NCBI GenBank assembly: GCA_029990175.1
Contig: JARKIP010000193.1
Span: 186,001-250,000 of the forward strand
Length of the DNA: 64,000 bases
Source of the DNA: Petunia secreta
Taxonomy: Eukaryota; Streptophyta; Magnoliopsida; Solanales; Solanaceae
Direction of reading: 5' to 3'
Made by a program: the position numbers and the translations under genes. Position 1 is the first letter of the stretch. The number at the start of each line of letters is the position of its first letter. Below the pieces are notes generated by a model. The model was not told the DNA's origin, made no database searches, and saw only the letters and a list, made by a program, of their open reading frames with translations. Positions 41,942 to 52,199 of this stretch are shown here, one piece after another.

Positions 41942-43715
41942 TTATTAAAGATGCTGATACATCAGAACTAGAGAAAGATTTGTCAAATGAGTTAGAATCG
42001 AATAATCAAATAATAGATATTGGTGATTCTACTTCTTTATCCATACCTGTAAATCACTCTGATCCTAACACACAAGTAGATGCGTTTATTCCTGAATCTA
42101 CTGAAGTAAGGAGAAGTAAGAGACGTAGAATAGAAAATGATCTAGGTCCTGGAATGTATACATATTCAATAGAAGAGGATCCTAGAACCTATCAAGAAGC
42201 TATGTCTTTACCTGATGCCGATCTTTGGAAAAAGGCTATGGATGATGAGATTAAATCTATTCATGATAATAATACATGGACTTTAGCAGAATTATCTCCC
42301 AATACTAAAACTATTCGTTGTAAATGGGTTCTTAAAAAGAAACTCAAACCTGATGGAAGTATAGAAAGATATAAAGCAAGGTTAGTAGCAAAAGGTTATA
42401 GTCAAAAGAAAGGTATTGATTATTTTGAAACGTTTTCTCCTGTTACTAACATTACTACTATTAGAATTATGTTTTCTATTGCTTCTATTTATAACTTGGA
42501 AGTTCATCAAATGGATGTCAAAACGACATTCCTCAATGGTGAGTTAGATGAAGAAATTTACATTCAACAACCTGAAGGCTATGTGGTGGACGGAGAAGAA
42601 CACAAGGTATGTAAACTAACAAGTCTTTATATGGTCTTAAACAAGCACCTAGATAATGGTATGAAAAATTTAAAAAGGAGATTAGATCTATTGGTTTTAA
42701 ATGTAGTAAAGTAGAAAATTGTGTCTTTTATAAATGCACTTTTGATTATAAAGTTCTTATTACTTTATATGTTGATGATTTGCTCATATTTGGTTCTAAT
42801 ATAACATGTATCAATGAGACTAAAAATTTTCTGAAGCAAATATTTGATATCAAAGACTTAGGTCCTGTTGATGTGATACTTGGTATTAAAGTGATTAGAA
42901 GAGAAAATGAATATATTATGACACAATCACATTATATTGAGAAGTTGCTTAAAAGATTCAATTTTATTGACTGTAAACCAAGTAAAACTCCGCTTACTCC
43001 TCATATTAAATTAAGGCCTAATGTTGGAAATCCTGTTAATCAAGGAGAGTATGCTAAGATAATTGGTAGTTTGATGTATGCTATGAATTATACTAGACCA
43101 GACATTGCATGTTCTGTTGGTATACTTAGTAGATTTACCAGTAATCCTAGTCATGAGCATTGGAAAGCCATTAATAAAGTAATGAGATATTTGAAGCATA
43201 CTTTAAACTATGGTTTGCATTATAAGTGTACATCTTCTGTTTTGGAGTGTTATAACGATGCTAACTGGGCTTTTGATAAAAGAAATTCTAAGTCCAGAAG
43301 TGGCTGGTTATTCACTATAGGAGGAGCTATAGTGGCATGGTCCTCTAAGAAACAGAGTTGTGTTGCTCTATCATCTATAGAATCTGAATTCATAGAAATG
43401 TCTCTTGCTAGCAGAGACCTTCTATGGATTCGAAGATTCTTGAGGTGTATACCGTTTATTAATGTTCCTAAAAGACCTATTACTTTATATTGTAATAATT
43501 AAGCTGCAATTCACAATACAAAGAATAAGAGGATATCTGGCAATAGTAAACATATTGCCATGAGATACAATCATGTGAGACGTCTTGTGAAGAAAGGTAA
43601 AATTTTTGTTGAATACCTTTCTACTGATCAAATGTTGGCAGATCCTCTTACAAAACCTTTATCAGGTGAGAAAATTGAAAAAATCATGGGAAACATGAGA
43701 CTATTACCAATTTAA
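41842..43715 (+). pseudogene. Copia reverse transcriptase and RNase H
   Basis: Frame after the T run: GYSMHSKASRFLNFHTNSVF, an acidic linker, then RT with KWVLKKKLKPDGSIERYKAR and LVAKGYSQKKGIDY. A second frame change falls near 42616-42622 (in CKLT...SLY), after which the RT active site YVDDLLIFG (about 42766-42792) and DLGPVDVILGIKV appear. RNase H shows TRPDIACSVGILSRF, ECYNDANWAFD, KKQSCVALSSIESEF and LYCNN, then an in-frame TAA (43500-43502). Beyond it NTKNKRISGNSKHIAMRYN and ADPLTKPLSGEKIEKI finish the domain at TAA 43713-43715. All catalytic blocks are recognisable but the frame is broken. Confidence 0.85.
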
Positions 43716-44304
43716 TAGAGATAATCTTGAATGACGATGTCTACTCTTTCATGTGAATGCCAGTCATAACTGAAAATTCATACTAAGAGTTCAAGGATAA
43801 GTCATCAAGAATTATCCGAGAAATGTTAGCGCAGAAGTCACATTTCTAGTGCATAACTATACTCAAGAAATAGTGGGGGTGTTGATATGAAGTGCTATTT
43901 CTTTAAAGCTCATGTTTGACTATATGCACTTATTTCTACAACGAGAAGGTTGAACTTTGTTCTTAACAGTCTCGAGCTTATAAAAGTGGGATGACAGAGC
44001 GGTTGTGGACATCCTTGATGAGACTGCCTATGCAAGCAAGAAAGTGAGAGGCCACTTTCTATGGATTTTGTGGTGAATCCTAGAGGACTTGCTGAACAGG
44101 ATCGAGCGCAAGGCCCATCTAATAACGGCGCCGCCATTGCAGAACAAGAAGTCATGTATAATACGAATATGGGTTTTATATTCATATTCAAGTAAAGATT
44201 CAAGGCTAATTAGCTATCTTTAGTTATGTGTTGTACAAGTATCCAAAAATATTGTTTGTGCGGTTTAATCAACTTATTATTATTATTAAATAATAGTGGG
44301 GGAT
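43716..44304 (+). other. 3' region of the copia element with two PPT-like tracts
   Basis: Non-coding. The tract agtggggga at 44295-44303 abuts the 3' LTR start and is the working PPT by position. An almost identical aatagtgggggtgttg occurs at 43870-43885, 425 bases upstream, followed by a TG as if an LTR once began there. The sequence between is unrelated to the LTR. Confidence 0.6.
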
Positions 44305-44306
44305 TG

Positions 44307-44370
<64 letters not shown>

Positions 44371-44928
44371 TAATAATAATAGTTTTTAGTAAAATAATGA
44401 AGATGTTTTGAAACAAAGTGGCTGTTCTTAAGAGTGGTGTTAAACGGGTGTTACTCTTTAAATTTGTAACCAACAGTTGGCATCTTTAGTTTTAAAATGA
44501 AAAACTAAACTAACTTCATCTATATAAAAGGCTTATTAACAGCCTTGTGAAAAAAGCAACTTTAGAATTCTCCCTGCAATACAAAGAACGTTATTCTTAC
44601 TCTAGAAAACAACATTGCTAACAATTCTGACAATTTTACTTTCTACACTATTAGTATCCTTTTTTCTAAATCTTCTACACCCGTTGGGTTGAGTTCTTGT
44701 TAGTAGAAGAAATCAAAAGTGCAACTTGATTATCTTAAGTAGGCATTGTATTCTGGGGGTAGATTTTCCTATTAACCATTTGCACGGTGTGGGGGAAATT
44801 ACTATTCTAAAGATAGTTTCCTGGAAGCGCCTTGTCTACGTTCCTTCTAGTTTTTTTTTTTTTTTTTTTTTTAAAGTCTTTGCACCATTTTACTCCATTG
44901 GATTACTTCTGAATTTCTTTAGACAACA
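44305..44928 (+). repeat. 3' LTR of the copia element
   Basis: Begins tgctatatat with an (AT) run to about 44366 and no GT run, otherwise collinear with 39183-39749; ends ctttagacaaca. Followed by the duplication ccttg. Confidence 0.92.
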
Positions 44929-44933
44929 CCTTG

Positions 44934-46984
44934 CTCTGCCACATAACATATCATTTGACTGCATGAGCAATGATCTAAGTAATGTTGACAATGTGTGAAT
45001 ATTTTGAGGTGCATGACGGACATCAACACTCATTTGTGCAACATATTTAACTTGTCTGTCAAAATTTTGTTGTCACTCAATGCAATAGATTATAGAGTTT
45101 TGTAAGAATCTGAGCATGAGAAGTTAAATTTCTAATCAAAAGTCTTCTAATTGTATATACAGGCAAAGTTCAAACTTACAATGTTGCATGAAAAAATATG
45201 TTGAATTGTTGATTAACATTTTACATTTAAACTCGAATTATAACAATTTTGTAACCACCAAATCTATACAATATTAAAAGGAGACAAATAATGAATCAAC
45301 ACTAATGAATAGAATATTATAAAATCGAGTACAAGATGTGCAGCATCCAAAATTATAGAAGTCAAATAGAATGAAATAAAAAAGAACGAAATCAATAAGA
45401 AAATGCAACAATTAAAGATTATATGACCATTAATGAGAATCAACGTTACTGCTCATCAGATTAACAACGAGACTAATATCATGATCTCCATACCTCCAAA
45501 TATGTAATTTAAAATGCAAAAGGTAAAATATATGCTAGAACGGAAAGAACAATATCAACTTATTCCGGCACCAAAATTAGAAGAAGAAATCGAAATTAAA
45601 GTAGCAAAGCTAATTAGAACTAAAAATAAAAAAAAGAGGATTCATTGCATGGGGTGGAGCTCAACAAAGCTAAGAACTAAACATAGAAAGGAGGATTCAT
45701 CGCGTGGGATGGGGCTCAACGTGCGAACGGGTGCTGAACAATACATGTAACTATATCAATGACTACTAAAGTTCTTAAAATTACATAAAAATCATTAAAG
45801 ATGTGTTTGAGCTGTATTAAAAATTACTCTAAAAATATAATGTAAAATTTAATGTTCAATTTTGTAATTTTGTCTAATATGGACTTTTTTATATAAGGCG
45901 ATGTATCAAGTTTTTATTGAAAGCAAGCATAATATATTAGGCTCTTTGAAAACCTATTAAATGTGGAGTAACAAACTTTTCAGTACCTTGGTTTCTTTGT
46001 CCTTTAACCCAGTTAGCTATTTGCAGACGTATTTCAATTACTACAATTTCTTATGCAAGCTATCTTGCTATGATCAAGATGCCATGTGGTAGCGCTCCAG
46101 ATGAGTAATACTAATCAACAAACCGAGAACAATGGAAGGCATAAGAATGATCCGAACGCACTAATTACATTGTTATTATTGGAAATTTTGACACTAAAAT
46201 CTTAATAGAATTGGAAATGTTGACACTAAAATCTTAATAGATCTGGACAAGTTACCTGAATGCACCTTATCTTTAACTTCTCATCCCCAGCAATTCCTTC
46301 ATAATAAGAAGAGTAAGTCAAAAGAATAAAAACTATGTTATTATAGAATTGACATGTGTGTGTTTTACAACTCAAACAGAAACACATAAACTGGTTAGAA
46401 TTTAATAAGTATAATAATTATTAAATTTACAAAGTTTACCGACTTTGTCACATTTTTCTGTAGCAACACACTTTAAAATTAATAATTCTGCAATATTTTA
46501 TGATGAAGGATATAGAGTTGTAGAGGCGTTTGGTTCATCATGCCCAAGAGGATTCATGCAAAAAGTCGGTCAATAATTCATGTTAGAATTTAGTTATATA
46601 AATAAATTAGCAACATATACATTCATAAGTTCCTTAATAGCCGCCAGTTGCGCAGTGACTGCAACAATGGGAAAGGGAGGGGTAACATAGTTTCAATGGA
46701 ATTTATATTTAGTATGTGAAAAAAATATTGGTGTCTTTTATAAATTAGTATAATATTGATATTTTTTTGTAATTTTAATGTTACGGTTGTATATTTATGT
46801 TGCACAAACTCGATTGTTTCTCCTAGATTAAGCCTAAGTTAAAAAAATGGGAGCTAAAGCTGAAACAACATTAGTAACGCGGGACATAAGTTCAAGACTG
46901 ATTACTTCTTTTTGTAAAAATTTCGTGCAGGGGTCTGTTTGGCGCGCGTTAATTGATTTGTAGCCGTCAAAAACAAATTCGCTG
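44934..46984. other. Intergenic, AT-rich; possible body of the minus-strand Helitron
   Basis: No gene is supported. The ORF at 45514-45750 is lysine-rich low complexity and includes a ~45-bp imperfect duplication (45634 and 45690). A 30-bp duplication gttgacactaaaatcttaatag lies near 46180-46240. Confidence 0.35.
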
Positions 46985-47420
46985 AAAAATAGCCACTTTC
47001 GAACAAATCCCAGTATAAATAGCCCCAGTATTTATACTGGGAAGCTTCAGTAAACTAACCCCAGTTTAAAATACTGGGGCTTTGAACAAATTTTGTTCAA
47101 GGCCCCAGCATTTTGTTATGGGACTTTGTATAAAGCTTCAATCCCATAACAAAATGTTGGGCCTTTGAATAAAACTTGTTCAAAGCCCCAGCATTTTGTT
47201 ATGGGACTGAAGTTTTATATATTAAGTCCCATAACAAAATACTTGGGCTTTGAACAAGTTTTGTTTAAAGCCTCAGTATTTTGTTATGGGACTAGTCTGG
47301 GGTGTTTTTCCAACGCTAATGGAGCTTAAGTGTGCGCGCGAATTTTTAGCTATTCTTCAATGAATTTGGAAACGGTGGATAGTCCCCAATGAGCGCGTCC
47401 AAAAATGGCTAGTGATCAAA
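46985..47420. repeat. Cluster of alternating inverted repeats (foldback region)
   Basis: A perfect 13-bp stem hairpin lies at 47009-47041 (cccagtataaata). Then the block gccccagcattttgttatgg and its reverse complement alternate: forward at about 47103, 47185 and 47268 (diverged), reverse at about 47147 and 47223. The run is about 300 bases long. It is non-coding and probably the interior of a small foldback or MULE-type MITE. Confidence 0.7.
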
Positions 47421-47838
47421 AGCCCGCCTTCTTTTTGGCCCGATCAGATTTTTTTATCTGAAGTTAACTCAACTTCAAACAACAGTGCTGAGTTAGACAA
47501 ACTTCAGACATTTAATGCTGCTCTTGCAAAATTTTAAAAGGTGGGTTACACCTTAAATGATAGTGGGGAAAATAGTCATCCTGGCTAATAATCTACTTTA
47601 TGACATACTTGGTCCAGTGCTTTGGCTAAAATAGTCTTCCTGCCAGTTCTCAAATCTTAATGTGTAAGACCATAAAAATAGATCATAGAGCAGAGGTCGA
47701 TTCTATCCAAGTAATGAACTGTAAGAATATGTTTTTATAAGATACCAACTTACCAAGTACGATTTTAACTTGGATTTTTGTTTTGGCTTGGACTTGGATT
47801 TCAGCACTTTGACTTGGACTCTACATTAATGTAAGGGA
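47421..47838. other. Intergenic, nothing recognised
   Basis: AT-rich; includes a gaagttaactcaacttcaaa palindrome-like motif (47460-47480) also seen near 37930. No ORF of interest. Confidence 0.3.
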
Positions 47839-48475
47839 TTACGAATAGGGTTTTTTACACATATATACAAAATTACACCCCTATATTACAAAAAATAGCA
47901 ACATTCTACAAATTACACTACATAGCAATATTTTTCCTATAAATGATTACAAAACTTATTTTTAACATAAAACTCTCCATTTCTCCGCTGCCACCGCCCA
48001 AACAAAAAAAAAATGAACTCTCAAATTCTCCCTCTCCGTTACCAAGTCCTCCAAACCCATCTTCAATTTCATCTTTATCTTGAAAGATTCTCATACATGC
48101 GCACCTAAACATTAGATTCACCGATCTACTAAGCCATCCTACAGCCTAAAAACAATTGAAAACAAAACATAAGACTTTTGTGGAGTAGCTTTGAACTCCA
48201 TTGCATCTCCTCGAAGGATGATATATTACTGACTTCAGATTATGCCCTCAAATTTCTCTCTTAACATATTTCTATGGAAAATTTCGTGATAAGTAATGAC
48301 CCCATGAGATTCGTAAGGCAAAAGCAACACAAGTTTCAAGCCAACAACAGTGGGGTGTCGCAGATCAACACATAGCCGGAGCTCCGACGAACAGAACAAG
48401 CAACAAAAATAAAGAGAAGCAAAAAAAACGAGGAGAAGTTTCGAGCTTTGTTTTTTTGTTATCCCTTGTAATTAT

Positions 48476-48634
48476 TATGGGGCATTTGCGGCTAGATCTG
48501 AGAAGGAGATTAGGCAAAGATTTTATGGTAATTTAGTTAATTCATCGGCTCTTGATACTAATGACGGTACTATTGCTAAAATGTTTGATCGTGTTCTCGA
48601 AAAAGAGTTTTCCGGAAATGATCAACCTGAAGGT
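48476..48634 (+). pseudogene. Captured exon fragment resembling KEA4/5/6-type K+ efflux antiporter N-terminus
   Basis: 53 codons read YGAFAARSEKEIRQRFYGNL, VNSSALDTNDGTIAKMFDRV and LEKEFSGNDQPEG, then diverge into noise and a stop. The FDRVLEKEF-type block followed by a NDQ-E motif is what I remember from the soluble N-terminal region preceding the membrane domain in plant KEA4-6 proteins. Those are H+/K+ exchangers of the endomembrane system. The assignment is from memory and not certain. It has no start codon and no downstream exons, and lies inside a TIR element, so it is a transduplicated gene piece. A donor-like gtgaaa follows at 48633. Confidence 0.5.
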
Positions 48635-48827
48635 GAAAAAAAATTTGGATGTATTTTCGGTGTGATATGATTACGTTAGATTATTACAAATTTGAGAGGG
48701 TGGGAGTAGTGAACATTTTTTATCATAGAGTCTCGTGTTTATATTAGTTCATTGTTTTCCAACTTCCTGTAATTTCAAAAAGTATTTTATTATTTTTCTA
48801 TGTGTTTATTATGCTTGAGAATTTCTT

Positions 48828-49620
48828 AGATCTGAAATGGTGCTGAAACAACCTGAAACAGCATTGAAACGGTGCTGAAACAGCTTGAAACGATGCTAAA
48901 ATAGTGTTGAATTATGCTGAAACCATGCTGAAACGGTCTGAAAGGGAGTTGATACAGTGTGAAATGGAGTTGAAACAATCTGAAACGGTGTTGAAACAGT
49001 TTGATACAGTCTGAAACGATATTGAAACAGTTTGATACAGTCTGAAATGGCATTGAAACACTATGATACAGTCTGAAACGGAGTTGATACAGTGTGAAAC
49101 GACATTAAAACATTATGATACAGTCTGCAACGGAGTTGAAACAGTCTGAAATGGAGTTAAAACAATATGATACTGTCTAAAATGGCTAGTGATACAGTCT
49201 GAAACAAAATGTAAAAAATAATGTGAAACAACACAAAAAATGTCAAATAGCTAAGTAACAATGAGAAACAATGCACAAACGGGATGAAACAAGGTTGAAA
49301 CGGTCTAGAAACAGCTAGATACGGTGCAAAAATAGTTAGATACAGTGCTGAAAACAACCTGAAACGGTGCAGAAACAGTTTGATACAGTGCTGAAGAAAC
49401 AGTTGATACGGTGCAGAAACAGTTAGATACGGTGCTGCAGAAACAGTTGAAACGATGCAGAAACAGTTTGATACGGTGCAGAAACAGTTGATACAGTGCT
49501 GCAGAAACAGTTTGATACGGTGCAGAAACAGTTTGATACGATGCTGAAATGAACTGAAACGGTGCTGAAACAATTACATACAACGAGATACGGTGAGATA
49601 CAACGAGATACATTGAGGAT
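48828..49620. repeat. Degenerate gaaacag/gatacag satellite-like array, copy 2
   Basis: Tandem short units such as tgaaacagtctgaaacgg and ttgaaacagtttgatacag with variable spacing, the same family as at 34993-36410. The minus-strand ORFs rich in Phe/Gln/Ser (49053-48826, 49573-49157, 49613-49305) are artefacts. Confidence 0.85.
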
Positions 49621-50094
49621 GGGATGGGGAAAAGTGAAATTGGGGTAAATGGGAGGAGTATAAGTGAAATTGGGAAAATAATGGGAGTAAAAGTGAAATA
49701 GGGGAAAATGGGAGGAGCAAAAGTGATAGTGGGGAAAATAGGATGAAGAATGTAAGGGTTTGGTATGTTATGGGAAAATATTGCTATGTTTTTGCTATAT
49801 TTGTAATTATCTTGTATTTTCCTCTATATAGGGTAATTTTACTAAAATGTTGCTATGTTTGGTAATTAAGCTCTAAAACTTGTACTTTTATGTAAAAAAT
49901 CCTTACGAATTACCCAACAAAATTAAAATATTTATCCGTTCCTACCTATCAGTTTCATATTTACTCGAAATACCCAGAATCTATTAACACACCTATCCAT
50001 TCATATTATATACCATAATTTATACAGTATACCATAAAGGTATACATCGAAAATGGGTAGATCGGATATACCATAAGGTATACTCTTGAAACAC

Positions 50095-50388
50095 GTGCTC
50101 CCGTTTGGACATAGTTTTTGGAGGGATTTTTTGGGCCAAAAAGTGTTTGTTTATGCTTTTTGAGCATAACATGTCCCAAAAACTCAAAAACTGGCCTTGA
50201 GGTGTTTTTGAGCCAAAAACTATCATTTACACATCAAATTTCATTTTCATAAGAGCTTAAAGGCTCTTTTGAACCAAAAAATTTGTTCCCAAAAAGTATG
50301 TCCAAACACTTTTCCATTTTCATATCAAACTTCACCCAAAAAGTATTTTTCAAAAATTATTTGGGAATCTATGTCCAAACGCTAGCAC
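50095..50388. mobile_element. MITE with long terminal inverted repeats (~294 bp)
   Basis: Left gtgctcccgtttggacatag and right ctatgtccaaacgctagcac are inverted copies with three mismatches. Internal ccaaaaa/tttttgg motifs continue the symmetry. It is non-coding. No clear target duplication was found, so the superfamily is undecided (hAT-like is likely). Confidence 0.65.
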
Positions 50389-50397
50389 AATATACTA

Positions 50398-50648
50398 CTC
50401 CTTCCGTCTCAAATTAGTTGGCGTTTTAGCAAAAAGGGTGTGTCCCAAATTAGTTGTCTATTTAGGATTTCAAGACAAAATATATTAGTTCTTTCCACCT
50501 ATACCCTTAATAAATACAAAAATTCTCAAAAAAAATTAATAGTCAAACATTAAATAGGGGTAACATAGTAAAATATACACCATATTTAATGAGTTTCTTA
50601 ATGGGCGTGAATAAGCTAAAGACGACTACTAAAATGGGATAGAAGGAG
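50398..50648. mobile_element. Stowaway-type MITE (Tc1/mariner, 251 bp)
   Basis: Starts ctccttccgtctcaaattag and ends with the inverted ...aaaatgggatagaaggag, flanked by TA on both sides (50396-50397 and 50649-50650). The CTCCxTCCGTCxCA terminus and TA duplication are diagnostic of Stowaway. Confidence 0.85.
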
Positions 50649-50650
50649 TA

Positions 50651-51104
50651 TAAAGATATACCATAAAATTGGGTAAATCGAATAAATACTTTGGATTGCA
50701 TGAGTAATATAATTTTTAATGAATATATAGGCCGGATAAATACTTTGGATTTCATCGAGAAGTAGTGTAAAAATTTCATGTAATTTCTCTTCCCTTTTTT
50801 AATAGGACTTTGATTCTGCACTATGACTTTGACTTTGACTCTACAAACCGGGCTTAAAGAATATCCCAATGTTCCCAGTTCTTGTCTCCCAATAGCATAC
50901 ATACATCTACTTAGTAAAAAAAAGAAGAGAAACTACGAAACTCCTAATAGAAATAAAATAAATGTTCAAAAAGGAAAAAAAAAGTTAAATTAATAATGAG
51001 TTTTGAATACGTATTTCCTTTTTCTAGTTTCAATTAACAGAACAACTAGTTTGTCGAAGGGGAATGTAAGAGAAAGCAAAAGTCTAATAAGGCATGGATG
51101 CAAC
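50651..51104. other. Intergenic, nothing recognised
   Basis: AT-rich; the minus-strand ORF 50902-50543 overlaps the MITE and resembles nothing. Confidence 0.3.
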
Positions 51105-51990
51105 TGTTTGGGTGTGCGAACCAAGTCCCACATCGGAAGTTGGCAAAAAAAAAAACCTATTTATAAGGTGTAGGAATCTCTTAATGGTGTGAGGCCTTTT
51201 GGGAAAACCATCCGGGCTCAGCCCAAAGCGGACAATATCACATCATGTTAAGAGCACCTTGGGCTGTTTTAACCCAACAACCGGTATCGGAGCCAATGGT
51301 TCAGCGAGACGAGTATGCAGCGGAGTAATTGCGTACGGGCCGACTTAGCCTTTACCCATTGCGGACCGGATTATTGCTTGCCTTTACCCACAAATCGATT
51401 GTTGATGTGGGTGACACACAATACATTAAATCTCCAAAGTGGGTGACACACAATACATTAAATCTCCAAATAAGCAGTAATGTTCCATGTGGAACTTAGT
51501 TCGAGGGGGAGATTATTTGGGCGTGCGAACCAAGTCCCACATCGGAAATTGGCAAGGAAAATAAGCTATATGTAAGGTGTAGAGATCTCTTAATGGTGTG
51601 AGGACTTAGTACTCGGTTGTTGATGTAGGTGACACACAGTACAAGTCCCACATCAGAAGTTGGCAAGGAAAATAACCTACTTATAAGGTGTAGGACTCAA
51701 AGTTGCGGGTAAAGCCAAGCAGTAATCCAGCCCACAATGGGTAAAGGCTAAGTCGGGCCCCACGCACTCACTCCACTACATACTCGTCTCACTGGACCAT
51801 TGGCTCTGATACTAGTTGTTGGGCGAAAACAGCCCAAGGTGCGCTTAACATGGTGTGATACTGTCCGCTTTGGGCTAAGCCCGCACGGTTTTTCAAAAAG
51901 CCTCACACCATTAAGAGATTCCTACACCTTATAAGTAGGTTATTTTTCTTGCCAACTTCCGATGTTGGACTTGGTTCGCACACCCAAACA
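51105..51990. mobile_element. TRIM-like retrotransposon copies with LTRs in inverted orientation
   Basis: The left LTR (51105-51279, tgtttgggtgtgcg ... taacccaaca) is followed by ccggtatcggagccaatgg. This is a near-match to the tRNA-iMet PBS (tggtatcagagcc). The right LTR (51817-51990) is the same sequence in reverse orientation and has its own inverted PBS, tggctctgatac, at 51801-51812. Partial direct copies of the LTR core (aagtcccacatcggaa) lie at about 51532 and 51642. There are no coding domains. Either two TRIMs inserted head to head or the element rearranged. Confidence 0.7.
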
Positions 51991-52014
51991 ACAACTTGTG
52001 CCGCATTCTAATCG

Positions 52015-52149
52015 ATGAAGAAGATACATCAAACATTGTCAATTCCTCAAGAAATAATTTTTGAGATATTCTCAAGGCTTCCGGTAAGATCTTTAATGTA
52101 TTTCAAGTGTGTTTGCAGATATTCTAATTCTGTTATTACATCAGAATAA
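52015..52149 (+). pseudogene. F-box protein fragment
   Basis: From ATG 52015 the frame gives 44 residues: MKKIHQTLSIPQEIIFEIFS, RLPVRSLMYFKCVCRYSNSV, ITSE, then TAA. This is the N-terminal F-box motif (LPxEIIxEIxxRLPVxSLxxFKCVC), which normally binds SKP1 in SCF ubiquitin ligases, as in S-locus or AtF-box-associated types. Just past the stop, in frame, DFVNIHQRC continues the family pattern for a few codons before decay. There is no Kelch or FBA domain downstream. The fragment begins 25 bases after a TRIM-like LTR, which may have displaced its promoter. Confidence 0.8.
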
Positions 52150-52199
52150 GATTTCGTGAATATCCATCAACGTTGCTGGATTTGAACTTAAAAAGTTGA

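Larger units (their letters stand above)
39093..44928 (+). mobile_element. Ty1-copia LTR retrotransposon, complete but decayed
   Basis: LTRs at 39093-39749 and 44305-44928 flank gag, protease, integrase, RT and RNase H in copia order (integrase before RT). The target-site duplication ccttg is perfect (39088-39092 and 44929-44933). The LTRs differ by roughly 17 substitutions outside their microsatellites (about 3%), so the insertion is older than Athila-1. Pol carries three stops and two frame changes. No canonical tggtatcagagc PBS follows the 5' LTR. Confidence 0.93.
47848..49902. mobile_element. Non-autonomous TIR element (MULE-like) with satellite and captured gene fragment, copy 2
   Basis: The left end gggttttttacacatatatac is the imperfect reverse complement of the right end acttttatgtaaaaaatcc. 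The similarity extends about 75 bases inward (for example aaatagcaacattcta / aaatgttgctatgttt). The flanks ttacgaata (47839-47847) and ttacgaatt (49903-49911) are a 9-bp duplication with one mismatch, which fits MULEs. Inside are a CT-rich block, a fragment resembling a potassium antiporter gene (48476-48634), the gaaacag satellite (48828-49620) and a purine-rich block. No transposase is present. Confidence 0.7.

Noticed and set aside
44226..44411. 61-codon ORF with IYIYIY repeat, and 44726-44998
   Set aside because: Microsatellite and LTR sequence, no protein signal.
45514..45750. Lysine-rich 78-codon ORF
   Set aside because: Low complexity with an internal duplication; no start context or relatives recognised.
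47848..49902. hAT assignment of the satellite-bearing TIR element
   Set aside because: The first eight flanking bases match perfectly, as for hAT, but the long (~75 bp) inverted repeats and a 9-base alignment fit a MULE better; left as MULE-like.
51105..51990. Cassandra-type TRIM with 5S rRNA in the LTR
   Set aside because: No 5S internal promoter boxes could be seen in the LTR sequence.
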